Of a stretch of 64,000 bases of DNA, positions 14,739 to 24,700 are shown piece after piece. Every line of letters starts with the position of its first letter. Within the stretch, counting starts at the first letter, position 1. The stretch is from IMG/VR virus record IMGVR_UViG_3300008624_001193, positions 1-64,000 of that record; one strand, given 5' to 3'. The position numbers and the translations under genes were made by a program. Source of the DNA: a virus. The notes under the pieces are model-generated. The model was given only the letters and a program-made list of their open reading frames with translations, was not told the DNA's origin and did not search any database.

Positions 14739-17402
14739 CTATGAAATCTCAAATAATGAGTTAAAAGTATTTGTGGTTTCTGTATCTTTCAGATCCCAAT
14801 CAAGCACTCCAATTAAATTGTCTATCTTTTTATTTATGATAGCATTCTCCATTCCACCATGATCAAATGGCAATTCTTTATACCAATTTGGTAAATGTAA
14901 TTCATCAATCGGATATGCAATAGATGTCATGCCCATTGGATTATTTCTTAATTTACAAACAATAGTTTTCATACCATCTGTAATTTCCATTGAATAGTTA
15001 TCTGAATATGCTTTGCGTAATCTGTTCCAATTAATAGCCGCCATTACATGCCCTACTCCGCACTTGCCTGTACGATTGTACATTTTAGTATATTTTGTAA
15101 GATTGTTTACACGCTTTGGAGTACCTTTTTCCCAACCTGGGCGTTCTTTAAATTTTCCTCTAAAGTCTTTTATTTTTGTAAAGATCTCTGTTTGTCCTTT
15201 TCCATCTAATACATCAAACAAAATTTCTTCTAAAAATCTTTGCATAAATTCTGGAGTATCACTTCGTTTAAGATCTAAGCCCATGGCCTTAAGTTTACCT
15301 GGTTGACCTTCGGTATCTTTACGATTGCCTTCTTCGTCATAGACCAAGATACCGTATCTTTTCTTTTTAATAAATAATCCTTTTGTAGCAACAATTTCCC
15401 TTGCCGCCGCAATTATTTCTCCGCTTTCTAAAGTAATACCAAACGCCTTATTCATATACTTCGGAAATGTAGAATTTACTTCCGTACCTATTACATCATA
15501 TAATTTTATTGCCTGTTCTTTACCCCATTCTACAGTTCCATTCTCTATATCTTCCTTGAGAGAATATATAGCACTATAATACACGCTATCAGTATCACCA
15601 TATATGATACTTGAACCCACATGATTGTACTCTCCTGTAAGTACTTTATTAACTTCTGCGGCCATATGCTTTGCAATTGATCTACCTGTTAAAGTTACAC
15701 TTTGTCCCATTCGTAGATCAAAGAATCTTGATCCTGGATTTAAAATGGCTCCATATAAACTATTTAAGTTAATTTTCTTTACAAGTTGCCTTTTATCCCA
15801 AAATTCTATTCTTCTTTTATCTTTATCATCTATTGCTTTTTGCAAATTCTTTTGCATCTCTTTACGCTCGGCATACCAACGTTCTAACAAGTTAGGTATA
15901 ATACCTTTATTATCATATCTAAAGAGTGTACCGTTTGCAGATATGCCCCAAGGGTTACCTTGATTATGTATTAAATCGTACATTTCTGCACCAGTGTATT
16001 GATCTGTATTTCCGTTTTCCCAATCAACTGTTATTTTTTCTGCTATATCTCGTTCTTGTATTAAATCATATTCTAATGTATTAAATATTCCTTCCCATGC
16101 TTCAGCAAATGTTGCTTTTTTACCCATTTTTTCACGAACCATTGCATGAGTTTTATCTAGTCTACATTGCCCTATAATTGTTTCTGGTCCCATATTCATA
16201 GCACGAATTACACTAGGATATAGTGAATTCAAGTCCATAGAACCTATCCAATCATGCATTCCTATTTTTGGTTGTGCTACATAGGCACCTGCGGCAGTAC
16301 TAAATTCGTCTTCGCTTTTTTGTTTTTTATCAGGTACTTGTAAACCTTGGCTATGTGCTTCGTTTATAATTGCTTGGTCACTAACGGCTACTGCCCCCAT
16401 TGTTGTTTGCAGTAATACCGTATTAGCATGGGCTAACACATTTGCTAAATCAATGAACTGTAATTTGTCATCCATTTTCTTTAGCATCATTGTATCTTGT
16501 CTATTATATGCTATAAATTTTTCATAATCATTGTTATATAGTTGATCTAATGTACCTTCATATGTAACTTTTGTTTCGCCAATTTCGTATTCTCCAACAG
16601 CATCTAATCTATAACTATGCATTTCGTGATATGTATACTTGCGATACAACTCTAAATAATCTAAATGTACTCTACCTATTAAATCAAATGTCTCTAATTC
16701 TCTGCCAAATTTTTCAAATTCTCTTTTACGTGGATATTGTCCCCATAAACAAAAGTCTCGCATACGTTCTTTGCCTAATACTCTAGCAACTCTGTTTACA
16801 GTATATGGAATATCATAACCTTCGCTGTTCCATCCGCTTAATATATCTGCATCATCTATTAATTTTAAAAAATTTTCTAACAATTCTTCCTCTGTATTAC
16901 AGAGCATAGTGTTTTCAAACTTATCACATATTTTTTCTGCTTCTGCTCGTTCAACTGTTTTTGGACGAATTGTTAATGTTATTAATTCTTCTATCCAACT
17001 ACACCATAATGTAACAGAATTAATCATTGAGAAAGGATCAGAAGGATCAGCAAACCCTTTACTTTGTTGAAAGTCTACCTCAATATCAAAGAAACATTTA
17101 TTTAAGTTTGGTGCTTCTTTACCTAAATAGTTGTCTTCTAAACAACGAAATACAGGATTAATATCAGACTCAAATAACTGTTTATGTGAATGAATTTTCT
17201 TTTCCATGCGGAAGGTTTTTCCGCTTGTGGTGCTTGCTCGAGATAAAGGTGTTCCAAATATAGAACGATATTTTCCTTTTACATCAGGATAATAGAAGAT
17301 ATATTTTGCAGGATATGTTTGATATTCCCGTTTCTTTCTAGATCGCTCTACTATATGTATTGCGTCTTTTTCTCTATCAAAAAATGCGTCTACGTAACTC
17401 AT
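14739..17402 (-). CDS. gp43: Family B DNA polymerase (gp43)
   Basis: An 887-residue T4-type replicative polymerase. The proofreading exonuclease has FFDIEVDF (D106, E108), LSGWNSEGYDIPY and YNRQDTMML. The polymerase domain has MDLNSLYPSVIR, KINLNSLYGAILN and YGDTDSVYY, with the catalytic aspartates intact. The length agrees with T4 gp43 (898 residues). No intein is seen. It forms the replisome with gp45 and gp44. The start overlaps the SGNH hydrolase by 26 bases. Confidence 0.96.
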   Translation of the reverse strand: MSYVDAFFDREKDAIHIVERSRKKREYQTYPAKYIFYYPDVKGKYRSIFGTPLSRASTTSGKTFRMEKKIHSHKQLFESDINPVFRCLEDNYLGKEAPNLNKCFFDIEVDFQQSKGFADPSDPFSMINSVTLWCSWIEELITLTIRPKTVERAEAEKICDKFENTMLCNTEEELLENFLKLIDDADILSGWNSEGYDIPYTVNRVARVLGKERMRDFCLWGQYPRKREFEKFGRELETFDLIGRVHLDYLELYRKYTYHEMHSYRLDAVGEYEIGETKVTYEGTLDQLYNNDYEKFIAYNRQDTMMLKKMDDKLQFIDLANVLAHANTVLLQTTMGAVAVSDQAIINEAHSQGLQVPDKKQKSEDEFSTAAGAYVAQPKIGMHDWIGSMDLNSLYPSVIRAMNMGPETIIGQCRLDKTHAMVREKMGKKATFAEAWEGIFNTLEYDLIQERDIAEKITVDWENGNTDQYTGAEMYDLIHNQGNPWGISANGTLFRYDNKGIIPNLLERWYAERKEMQKNLQKAIDDKDKRRIEFWDKRQLVKKINLNSLYGAILNPGSRFFDLRMGQSVTLTGRSIAKHMAAEVNKVLTGEYNHVGSSIIYGDTDSVYYSAIYSLKEDIENGTVEWGKEQAIKLYDVIGTEVNSTFPKYMNKAFGITLESGEIIAAAREIVATKGLFIKKKRYGILVYDEEGNRKDTEGQPGKLKAMGLDLKRSDTPEFMQRFLEEILFDVLDGKGQTEIFTKIKDFRGKFKERPGWEKGTPKRVNNLTKYTKMYNRTGKCGVGHVMAAINWNRLRKAYSDNYSMEITDGMKTIVCKLRNNPMGMTSIAYPIDELHLPNWYKELPFDHGGMENAIINKKIDNLIGVLDWDLKDTETTNTFNSLFEIS

Positions 17403-18129
17403 CAGCGTATTTATTATGACATTCTTGTGTAGGGTGTTTATGAGGTGCTATGGCATTCAAATCTTTAGCAAGATCCATTATACCACCATATTCTGAAGTT
17501 TCATTTTGCATAAAAATAAATTTTGGCCAATCTATTAATTCGTATAATTGTTTTATATTACCTATTATAGCATCTATAGGAGGTTTGTCTACAAATAAAT
17601 TAAAAATATATTCATCATCTACACATAACGATTTATATGAAGGCAAAGTCATGTTGTAGTTTATATTCAAAGATTCTAAATGTAATTGGGTAAAATATAT
17701 ATTACTTAATGTATTATATATTCCTGCATAATCGGAATAAAAATATTTGTAATATAAATCAATAAATTGCTTACCTTCTTTTTTAACTTTTTGTGACCAA
17801 TTTGGTCCAACAGTAGTAAACAATTTTTCACATTCTTTAGTATTTTCGGTATAAGGCGAATACTCTGTTATATTCTCTGCTTGTAAAAATTCTGCCCTAT
17901 CATTATAAGACCATGCAACTATAACAAAATTAGGTCGACAATAGGTACTAAAATTAATACAAAGGCGCCTAATACCAAAATTAGATAACCCTGGATATGC
18001 AAAATTTGCCGCACCTAATATAGCAGGCCATGCATGTTCGCTAGGATCATTTTTTGCTTCTTCGTATGGTACATCTTCTAATTCGTCGCCAAATGTAATT
18101 GAATCCCCAAAAACAATAAATGGGTTCAT
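17377..18129 (-). CDS. SGNH/GDSL hydrolase-like protein
   Basis: A 250-residue protein opening with IVFGDSITFGDEL, the G-D-S(I) block with the catalytic Ser of the SGNH hydrolase family. The second block G (YPGLSNFG) and a YND in the third are recognisable. The C-terminal HKHPTQECH offers a possible D/H pair. Such enzymes are often esterases acting on lipids, glycans or peptidoglycan acetyl groups. It sits between DsbA-like and gp43, an unusual neighbourhood, so a role in host envelope modification is only a guess. Confidence 0.65.
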   Translation of the reverse strand: MNPFIVFGDSITFGDELEDVPYEEAKNDPSEHAWPAILGAANFAYPGLSNFGIRRLCINFSTYCRPNFVIVAWSYNDRAEFLQAENITEYSPYTENTKECEKLFTTVGPNWSQKVKKEGKQFIDLYYKYFYSDYAGIYNTLSNIYFTQLHLESLNINYNMTLPSYKSLCVDDEYIFNLFVDKPPIDAIIGNIKQLYELIDWPKFIFMQNETSEYGGIMDLAKDLNAIAPHKHPTQECHNKYADELRRRIF

Positions 18130-18386
18130 GCAGTTCGTCCAACTGCCTGTAATACATCTTCTACTGCTTCAAAGTCATCCTTTGATTGATGCAATGATGC
18201 CTTATGTGCTATTTTAATTGCTTTGTTTAATGTAGCCGCTTTAATTTCCATTTCTTGGGCAACGGCTTTAACTGTATCGCCTAACCCTTCTCGCAAATCT
18301 TGAATTTCTTGCGATACTTGAACACCTTCGGTTACAAGTTGTTTAAGTTTAGCAATTTCATTTATACTATATGTTTTTGTTGGCAT
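18126..18386 (-). CDS. DsbA-like dsDNA-binding protein
   Basis: An 86-residue, mostly helical protein. The segment LNKAIKIAHKASLHQSKDDFEAVEDVLQAV resembles, in residue pattern and place, the C-terminal region of T4 DsbA, a small dsDNA-binding protein that helps late transcription. The identification is by pattern only. The gene is the first behind the promoter at 18416-18444 and is coupled to the SGNH gene by ATGA, so it would be expressed early or middle. Confidence 0.45.
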   Translation of the reverse strand: MPTKTYSINEIAKLKQLVTEGVQVSQEIQDLREGLGDTVKAVAQEMEIKAATLNKAIKIAHKASLHQSKDDFEAVEDVLQAVGRTA

Positions 18387-18415
18387 TTTTCTCCTTTCAT
18401 AAATAATGTCTTATT

Positions 18416-18444
18416 ATTATAGCATACTCTAAAATATGAGTCAA
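18416..18444 (-). promoter_or_regulatory. Sigma70-type promoter (DsbA-like/gp43 unit)
   Basis: On the minus strand TTGACT (18439-18444) and TATAAT (18416-18421) are separated by 17 bases. It lies in the 59-base gap after the 2OG oxygenase and faces the DsbA-like, SGNH and gp43 genes, so it is a plausible start of the polymerase transcript. Confidence 0.75.
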
Positions 18445-18445
18445 C

Positions 18446-18976
18446 CTATAAAAAATTAAAATTTATGGTTACCCTAACTTGTTCATCTGTACAATTTGTA
18501 CTATAATGATCCATAGCTCCGTCAAAAACTACAAATCGATTTTTTATAGAATCTACTTTAATGTCTCCTATTTGTGTATAGCCATCATTAGTGTTAATAT
18601 AATATACTGCCGATTTATTGTTGAATGAAAAATCTTGGTGAGGAGCATGTTCTAATAAATTTTCTGTAGAAGGATACATATTTGCTTTAATTCGTATTAA
18701 TGCTTTATAATTTAATTTTTCTATAATTGGAACTAAATGTTCAAATTCTGGTGCAATAATTCCTTCTGGTTGTCGCCAAATAACAAATGCCCAAAAACAA
18801 TCTGATGGATCGCCGGTTGATCGATTATGCATTTGTTCGACGGCAACTTTACTTTGGAATCGCCATTGAGGGTTTCTACTTAAAAAATGTTCTTCTAATT
18901 CGTCTGCTATGCCTTTTGGTAAGTAGTCATCTATTACCTCAGCAACGATATTGCCTTTGGTATCTTTATGAAACAT
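18446..18976 (-). CDS. 2OG-Fe(II) oxygenase
   Basis: A 176-residue oxygenase-like protein. APHQDFSFNNKSAVYYIN gives the H-x-D metal site on the first core strand; VFDGAMDHYSTNCTDEQVRVTINF gives the distal His and the Arg that would bind 2-oxoglutarate. The length matches the small phage prolyl-4-hydroxylase-like families. It is upstream of the DsbA-like promoter and downstream of the membrane cassette. The substrate is unknown; protein or DNA/sugar hydroxylation are options. Confidence 0.7.
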   Translation of the reverse strand: MFHKDTKGNIVAEVIDDYLPKGIADELEEHFLSRNPQWRFQSKVAVEQMHNRSTGDPSDCFWAFVIWRQPEGIIAPEFEHLVPIIEKLNYKALIRIKANMYPSTENLLEHAPHQDFSFNNKSAVYYINTNDGYTQIGDIKVDSIKNRFVVFDGAMDHYSTNCTDEQVRVTINFNFL

Positions 18977-18978
18977 GT

Positions 18979-19443
18979 TTAATCTTTAGGTATTGCTCTT
19001 GAAACATCAAATGTATAAAATTCAATTTGTCCTAATCTACTTTTACTTCTAGTATCATCACTTGTTTGATCAACAATTTCGCCTTGGACAACTTCTCCTG
19101 CTTCTTGTCGTCCTCGTATTTCTTCTTGTTTTTCGTGATCTTGTTCTGAATACGGAAATCGATATGCTATAGGTTCATCCTCACCTGGATATCCGACCCA
19201 ATAAAATATCCAATCTGGTTCTTTAACAGCAGATGATATAACAATAAATTTACCTTCTTTTATTTTATCTGTTGGGTATCCTAACATGCTTTGTACTGTA
19301 AAATAAGTCGTAACAGTAAGAGCAAGAGTAGCAGGAATTATAACAAACATCCATACTTTATCTGCACCATGTTGTATTAAATCCCATAAAAATATTGCAA
19401 GTAAAACTAACCATGCTATTATTAAAAAACTAAATGCTAACAT
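18979..19443 (-). CDS. Membrane protein of ExbB/ExbD-like cassette
   Basis: A 154-residue protein with two N-terminal membrane segments (about residues 4-22 and 31-52) and a charged soluble C-terminal part of about 100 residues ending in SRAIPKD. It starts one base inside the stop of the ExbD-like gene, so the three genes form one coupled unit. No family recognised. It could be a partner of the channel, for example a cytoplasmic or periplasmic coupling subunit. Confidence 0.6.
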   Translation of the reverse strand: MLAFSFLIIAWLVLLAIFLWDLIQHGADKVWMFVIIPATLALTVTTYFTVQSMLGYPTDKIKEGKFIVISSAVKEPDWIFYWVGYPGEDEPIAYRFPYSEQDHEKQEEIRGRQEAGEVVQGEIVDQTSDDTRSKSRLGQIEFYTFDVSRAIPKD

Positions 19444-20339
19444 TAGAATCCCCTCGAATCTGCGCCTATATTATCGTATCTATTTAATTCTGCATCACTT
19501 TCTTGTGTTGGAGCAGAATTAATTCCTCCTCCTGGTGTTGAATAATAGCTTTCTTCGGTACCACTACTATGAACCTCATCATCATCTGCAGGTATATTAT
19601 CTTCTATCATATATGATGGCGGAGATGGGCGATCATCTGGTTCTGCAACACCTTGTATTTGGGTTCCTTCGCCGGCGGCTTCTGCACTTATGCTTGTTGA
19701 ATGTCCTGAGCCTTCAATAGGGGAAAGATTACTTCGGTCTCGACCTGCAAATCTTCTTTTTCGTTTATTTTTATTTTTTACATAACCTTCGGGTGTAACT
19801 GTAAATCTTATTATTGTTTCTTCTTGTCTTGTATTTTCTAATGTAACTATACCAGTATGTACTTCTCCATATGGATTAAGTTTTATTACCCTTGTTGTTA
19901 CTTCGATCGGACCTTCTTGCTGGCTGCCTTTCATAGAATATAAATGATTATTAACTATATATTCTCCTGGCACTATACCTCTAATTGTCATTACTTCTCG
20001 ATTTAAATAGATTGTCTTTGTAGTTCCGTCTGCTAATACTACTTTATCGTTTGATTGGCCTAAATCGTCTTTATCTAAATGTAACAAACCGGCTTGCAAA
20101 TTAGGAAAACCAACTATATTGCCAACAGGATCTGCCATCCATAAATCTACATCATATGCAGACTGATCATCCCATTCCATTATGATCATAAATTCTGCTT
20201 TTGCTTCTATTTCTGCATCTTTTTCAACAGGATTAATTAAAATAAAAGCGACTATGAACATAAAAACAAAACCGATTAATACATTAAAAAGTAGATCGGT
20301 AAATGCTAGTGTACTTTTATATTTAGAATTACTGTTCAT
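19443..20339 (-). CDS. ExbD/MotB-like protein with periplasmic domain
   Basis: A 298-residue protein. One N-terminal membrane helix (residues 11-34, FTDLLFNVLIGFVFMFIVAF) has the D-L-L-F-N pattern of ExbD, MotB and ZorB, whose Asp carries protons; here the Asp is in FTDLLF. A beta-rich region follows: SAYDVDLWMADPVGNIVGFP resembles DUF2135-type domains, then GEYIVNNHLY. The last 110 residues are low-complexity (G, S, E, P). It is coupled to an ExbB/MotA-like protein, so a proton-powered rotor is likely. Role unknown. Confidence 0.65.
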   Translation of the reverse strand: MNSNSKYKSTLAFTDLLFNVLIGFVFMFIVAFILINPVEKDAEIEAKAEFMIIMEWDDQSAYDVDLWMADPVGNIVGFPNLQAGLLHLDKDDLGQSNDKVVLADGTTKTIYLNREVMTIRGIVPGEYIVNNHLYSMKGSQQEGPIEVTTRVIKLNPYGEVHTGIVTLENTRQEETIIRFTVTPEGYVKNKNKRKRRFAGRDRSNLSPIEGSGHSTSISAEAAGEGTQIQGVAEPDDRPSPPSYMIEDNIPADDDEVHSSGTEESYYSTPGGGINSAPTQESDAELNRYDNIGADSRGF

Positions 20340-20808
20340 GGCGAAAGTAGAATTTATTCTTTTTTCTGTTCTCGTTGTCTACATTAACCAATTGTATTTT
20401 TAATGCTAACGAACAGATCAACCCTATCAATGTTGTATATAAGGCAGTACTCATGCCTAATGCCATTTTTGTAAGCGAACTCTGTATAGTGCTTGTGTTT
20501 GCTAAATCAATTTCTGCAAATGCGCCACTTAACATTAACAAAAATCCGGTAACAGTTCCTATCATCCCCAACGCAAGACAGGCTTCAGCAGTAAACCAGC
20601 CAATGCTAACATCTTGCATTTGATTTTCAGATTTTTTTGTTCTCCATCCTATCCATATGGATGTTAAAACAAATACTATTAATATTAAAAAACTTATTTT
20701 AGTTTGGTCGGCATTATATAAGTCTATGTGCAAATTAAAATATACTGCAACACCACCGGTAAGATAGGTTAGACAAAATATAAGCCACCATCGTAATAGT
20801 GCTTTCAT
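20329..20808 (-). CDS. ExbB/MotA/TolQ-like proton channel subunit
   Basis: A 159-residue protein with membrane segments near residues 7-27, 37-55, 72-95 and 114-137. ACLALGMIGTVTGFLLMLSG and SSLTKMALGMSTALYTTLIGL are the TM-3/TM-4 signature of the ExbB/TolQ/MotA family, where small residues line the channel. It is shorter than typical MotA and lacks the large cytoplasmic loop. The stop overlaps the ExbD-like start by 11 bases, which supports a functional pair. Phage copies are little described to my knowledge. Confidence 0.75.
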   Translation of the reverse strand: MKALLRWWLIFCLTYLTGGVAVYFNLHIDLYNADQTKISFLILIVFVLTSIWIGWRTKKSENQMQDVSIGWFTAEACLALGMIGTVTGFLLMLSGAFAEIDLANTSTIQSSLTKMALGMSTALYTTLIGLICSLALKIQLVNVDNENRKKNKFYFRHEQ

Positions 20809-20849
20809 GTTATCCTTATGTTAATATTCCCTTGATAGGCTTATTGTTG

Positions 20850-21194
20850 TTATATTATGAGTTGCTTGCTAAAGTGTGGCAACATGTCATTATATTTATA
20901 CGTTGTTAGCTGGACGGTGTTACCTTCAGAATATTCTGTAGGTTTGAATGTTGCTATATCTAATTCTTCTATTAAAGGCTGTTGAACTTTAATTTTATCT
21001 TTTAATGATTGATAAACCATTCTGTGATTATCAGCCGGTGTAATACTGGTGTTAGATTTATTCTTAAACCATTTAGAAACTATTAAAATTTTATATTTTT
21101 TAGCCACTAATGCTGACTGTTCTACTAACAAATAAGATGGCGTAAATACTTCTTTTAATCTACTTTCTATATCTCTTGAACTATTAGTTTTCAT
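20850..21194 (-). CDS. BolA-like protein
   Basis: A 114-residue protein with BolA layout: IESRLKEVFTPSYLLVEQSA (the family has IxxKLxxxFxPxxLxVxxxS), KYKILIVSKWF, NHRMVYQSLKDKI and LDIATFKPTEY. BolA proteins bind monothiol glutaredoxins with Fe-S clusters and act in iron or stress regulation. The first conserved H is replaced by KK (AKKYKILIV), so the cluster-ligand pattern is altered. The start overlaps the M15 stop. A phage BolA is unusual; it may modulate host iron-sulfur handling. Confidence 0.65.
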   Translation of the reverse strand: MKTNSSRDIESRLKEVFTPSYLLVEQSALVAKKYKILIVSKWFKNKSNTSITPADNHRMVYQSLKDKIKVQQPLIEELDIATFKPTEYSEGNTVQLTTYKYNDMLPHFSKQLII

Positions 21195-21661
21195 TTAATT
21201 AATCCTGATTTATAACTAGTTTTACCTTTAATTCGTAATGCAGTCATTGCTTTTTTACGATTACTTCCATCTAAATTATAAGAACAATGAACCCAGCCAC
21301 TGTTAGGGCCTTCTGCAGGATTATAAAATTCTAAAATTAATTGGTCAAATACTAAATTATCTTTAATCCATTTTGCCAAATCATAATTAGGATAATTTAT
21401 AATTTCAAAGTCGGCGGCTTGACCATTACAATGTTGACTTTTTGCTGATCCTCTAACCGCGGCATTAAGTTTAGGACTTCTGTATCCACTATTTACTGTT
21501 ACTACTCTACCAAAATGCTCTCGCACAGGTTGAAGTATATGGCAACATACATTTACCATATTGACTAAGTGTTCTGAATTGGGTGTGTTATCTATTCCTA
21601 GTCTAGTTGCTGTAGAACTTTTTGTTAGTTCTCCTAAACTAAAATTTTTTGTTAACTTCAT
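21191..21661 (-). CDS. M15-type peptidase (likely endolysin)
   Basis: A 156-residue M15/DUF882-like zinc peptidase. FSLGELTKS begins like the family. NSGYRSPKLNAAVRGSAKSQH is the signature with the first His, GQAADFE supplies the Asp/His pair and GWVHCSY holds a further His. These enzymes cut D-Ala or L-Ala-D-Glu bonds in peptidoglycan, so this is a good endolysin candidate. No signal peptide. It is ATGA-coupled to the BolA-like gene and preceded by an AATAAATA box, as expected for a late gene. Confidence 0.8.
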   Translation of the reverse strand: MKLTKNFSLGELTKSSTATRLGIDNTPNSEHLVNMVNVCCHILQPVREHFGRVVTVNSGYRSPKLNAAVRGSAKSQHCNGQAADFEIINYPNYDLAKWIKDNLVFDQLILEFYNPAEGPNSGWVHCSYNLDGSNRKKAMTALRIKGKTSYKSGLIK

Positions 21662-21692
21662 CTATTTTCTCCTACGAGTTTATATATGTAGT

Positions 21693-21700
21693 TATTTATT
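21693..21700 (-). promoter_or_regulatory. T4-late-like box AATAAATA
   Basis: The minus strand reads AATAAATA, about 32-39 bases upstream of the M15 peptidase ATG, in the short gap after the 1192-residue gene. Close to the T4 late consensus TATAAATA. No -35 element is needed in that system. Short AT-rich match, so moderate support. Confidence 0.4.
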
Positions 21701-24700
21701 ATGCGGCTTTTGCTATACCTTCAAGTATTGCACTTTTTTTGGTATATGTTTTATTTTCATGAAGTTTTTTAAAAATGTCAACAAATATTTTTGCATTTGC
21801 TTTTGCATCAGATTTATTTCTCCAATTAGGACCACCATTATATTTTGCATAGGCTTCTTCTGCCGCTTTCATTGGATCTGAATTTGTTTCTAATGCTTCT
21901 TTATAATATACTGCAAATGTATCTGCACCAATATGTGCGGCTAAAAGAGCATCACCCGCAACATCCGACCATTGATACGTTGTACCATGTCGAAGATTAT
22001 ATTCATCTACGACTGCCGGATCATAAAGGTAAGGGTTTCCTTGGTCATCTTGTCTTATCTCACCTTTTCTAACATGAAATAACCCCCAAGCACCTCGTGT
22101 TCCTCTATCAGTATCTCCTTTAAATATTCCTTGCTTTAGTTCACCTTTAACTACACTTGTACCACTTTCTTTTTGTGATAATGCTTTTAATAATTTGGGA
22201 TCTATTTCGTATTCTGTGCTTAATTTTGTTATTAATGTATTATAGGTTTGAGTATCTGCTGGCCATCCAGAGCTGGCTATTCCTTGCCCTGCTATTGCTG
22301 ATGGTTCGTCTCCTTCTAAACCCGATTTAACTACTTTATCTATTTTTCTTTCTGAAGTAGATTGATAATCATATAATCCTGTCCATTCTCCAAAATCTGA
22401 TATAGTATCATCTATATAATCAGCAACAGAACTAGAACTTTCGTCTCCTTCTAAGTCTAATCCTGTCATTGATTCTGCAGGTAACAATGCAAATAATTCA
22501 TCTTCTGTCATTCCAAATTTCTTATAGATAGACGAAGGATCAAACTGCTGGCCTTTTCGAACTGCTTCTAGTTCTGCGGCTCTAAATTCTTTCATAAGTT
22601 CGTTATGCCTTCTCCAGGTTCCTTGCATGTTTATGTTTCCCTGAAATCCTTTTTTAGAAAATATTCCTACACCTAATTTTCTTTCATTGCCTAATTCGTC
22701 TGCTCTTTTACCTACATAATCGCTAGGATCCCAATTTGGATTTAATGAGTGTTCATGTGTACCACCTGCATGATATTTTGTATCTAAATGATCTTTATTT
22801 CCCCTTGTCATGTAAAAAACTTTCATTCTTGAAGTTCGCATGTTATATTTTATATCTAACCAAGTTGCTGTTCCTTGCGTTCCTTTTTTAGCCATATTTG
22901 TCCATGTTTGTTTAGCAACTTCGTTTGATATAGATTGAGTATAAAGTACAACATCTCCGTCGTTAATGAATGTATTAGGATCTAATATTTCGCCTTTTTT
23001 CTTTGCTCTTTTTTCATGTTCAGTTACATTAATATATGAACCATCAGGTTTTTGCACTACTATTTCAAATTGTTCGTCACGTTGGTCTAATGGTAGAAAA
23101 AGTTCTGAGTTTAAATCTCGTTCAGTCATTGAAGAAAATTTATCGTTAAACATTTTTGATCGTGAGTTAACCTGGTTAGTCATCGAACCTGAACTAGTAC
23201 CAACACCATATTCGTAAAAGTTTTTGTCTTTACCCTGTGGTCTATCTGTAAATGGATTTTTTCCTGGAAAAAATTGTTGTCCGTTATAAAACTGATTAGG
23301 AGACAATTTTCGCAATGGACTATTTTCTGGTAACTTATTTCTATCTTCGTCATATTTTTTAACAAAATTGTCATACGCTAATGCAGATGTTCCCGATAGT
23401 AACATATGAAATCCAAGTAATCCGGCACCTCCTCTAAGTCCCATGCGACCCGGAGGGCGGACCTTCTTGCTCTTTCTGGCTGCCTTTCTGTTTTGTGCTT
23501 TTACACCTGTCTCTGCTTGAGCCCCCATTTTACTAAGTTCTATTTTTGCCTGAGTATGGGTAAGGGGTTTATTATCCATTTTGTTTGCAGGATTTTGCAA
23601 ATAATATTGTCCATTTTTTCCTCTTATTAAATGTCTTTCAGGATTACTTGCAGAAGGTCCTAAATTTTTTGATGTTTGAAATCTTGTTTTAGGCGGTATA
23701 GGTTTTATATTCGTTGGAGATATATCACCTTTAACAGGTATTTTTATATCTGCACCTACTGGTAATCTTTTTGCCGACTCGTCTGTAATACCATTGAATT
23801 TCATTATCTCTCGATAATTAACACCATATCGTTTACCTAATTGAGAAATAGTCTCACCTTTTTTAAGTTTATAATTAATTTGTTTAACACCTTTCCTGGC
23901 CGCATCTTCTATTTGTGCTTGTGCCGTTTTTGCTGAGGCTACTTTTTTTCTAGTTTCTTTAATATTTTTTACGTCTTCAGGAGTTTTCTTTGATGCTAGT
24001 TCTTGTTTTTTAATATATTCTTCTAATGATTGTATATGTTTAGATTGTTTTTTTGATTGTGTAAGATGATCTTTAATTCCAGTAATTTTACTTCTATTTT
24101 GTTTTAATGCTTCTTGGGTTGCCAATCGTTTGTTATCTTCGTGTGCCCATTTCTTTTTTAACTCTTGTATTTTTTCAGGTGATAAGTTTTTATTTTTTAA
24201 TGCTTCTTCGTAATCTATTAGGGCTTTACGAGAAGCATATTCTGCTTGTCGAAATGCTTTTAGTTTTAATTTTGTTTGTCTTCGTTCTGCATCTGCTCTC
24301 TTCCTTAATTCTTCTTGATTTTTTTCTCTAATCTTTCTATTTTCAGTTTCTTTGTCTATACGAGCTTTTTCTGCTTTTAGCTCAGCAGTATCTAATTTTC
24401 TGAGTGCATTTTGTAAATTTTTTTGTGCCGTCTCTGCGGCTTTTTTTGCCGCAGGAGTTTTTAATTTAGTTGCGTTTAGATTTGCGGCTTTTGCCTGTCT
24501 TCTTGCATCTGTAACTTGTTTTCTTACCCTTCGTAGATAGTCTGAGTCAAATTTACGTATTTTTTGATTTAATTTTTTCTCGTCTTTTTGTAGTATCGTA
24601 TTTTTTCTTTTTCTCTCTTGTTCTTTTTCATGTTTTGCTATTATTTGTTTCTCTTTGTCGATATCTTCAGGTGATACTACTATTGGCTTTTGCCTTGGAG

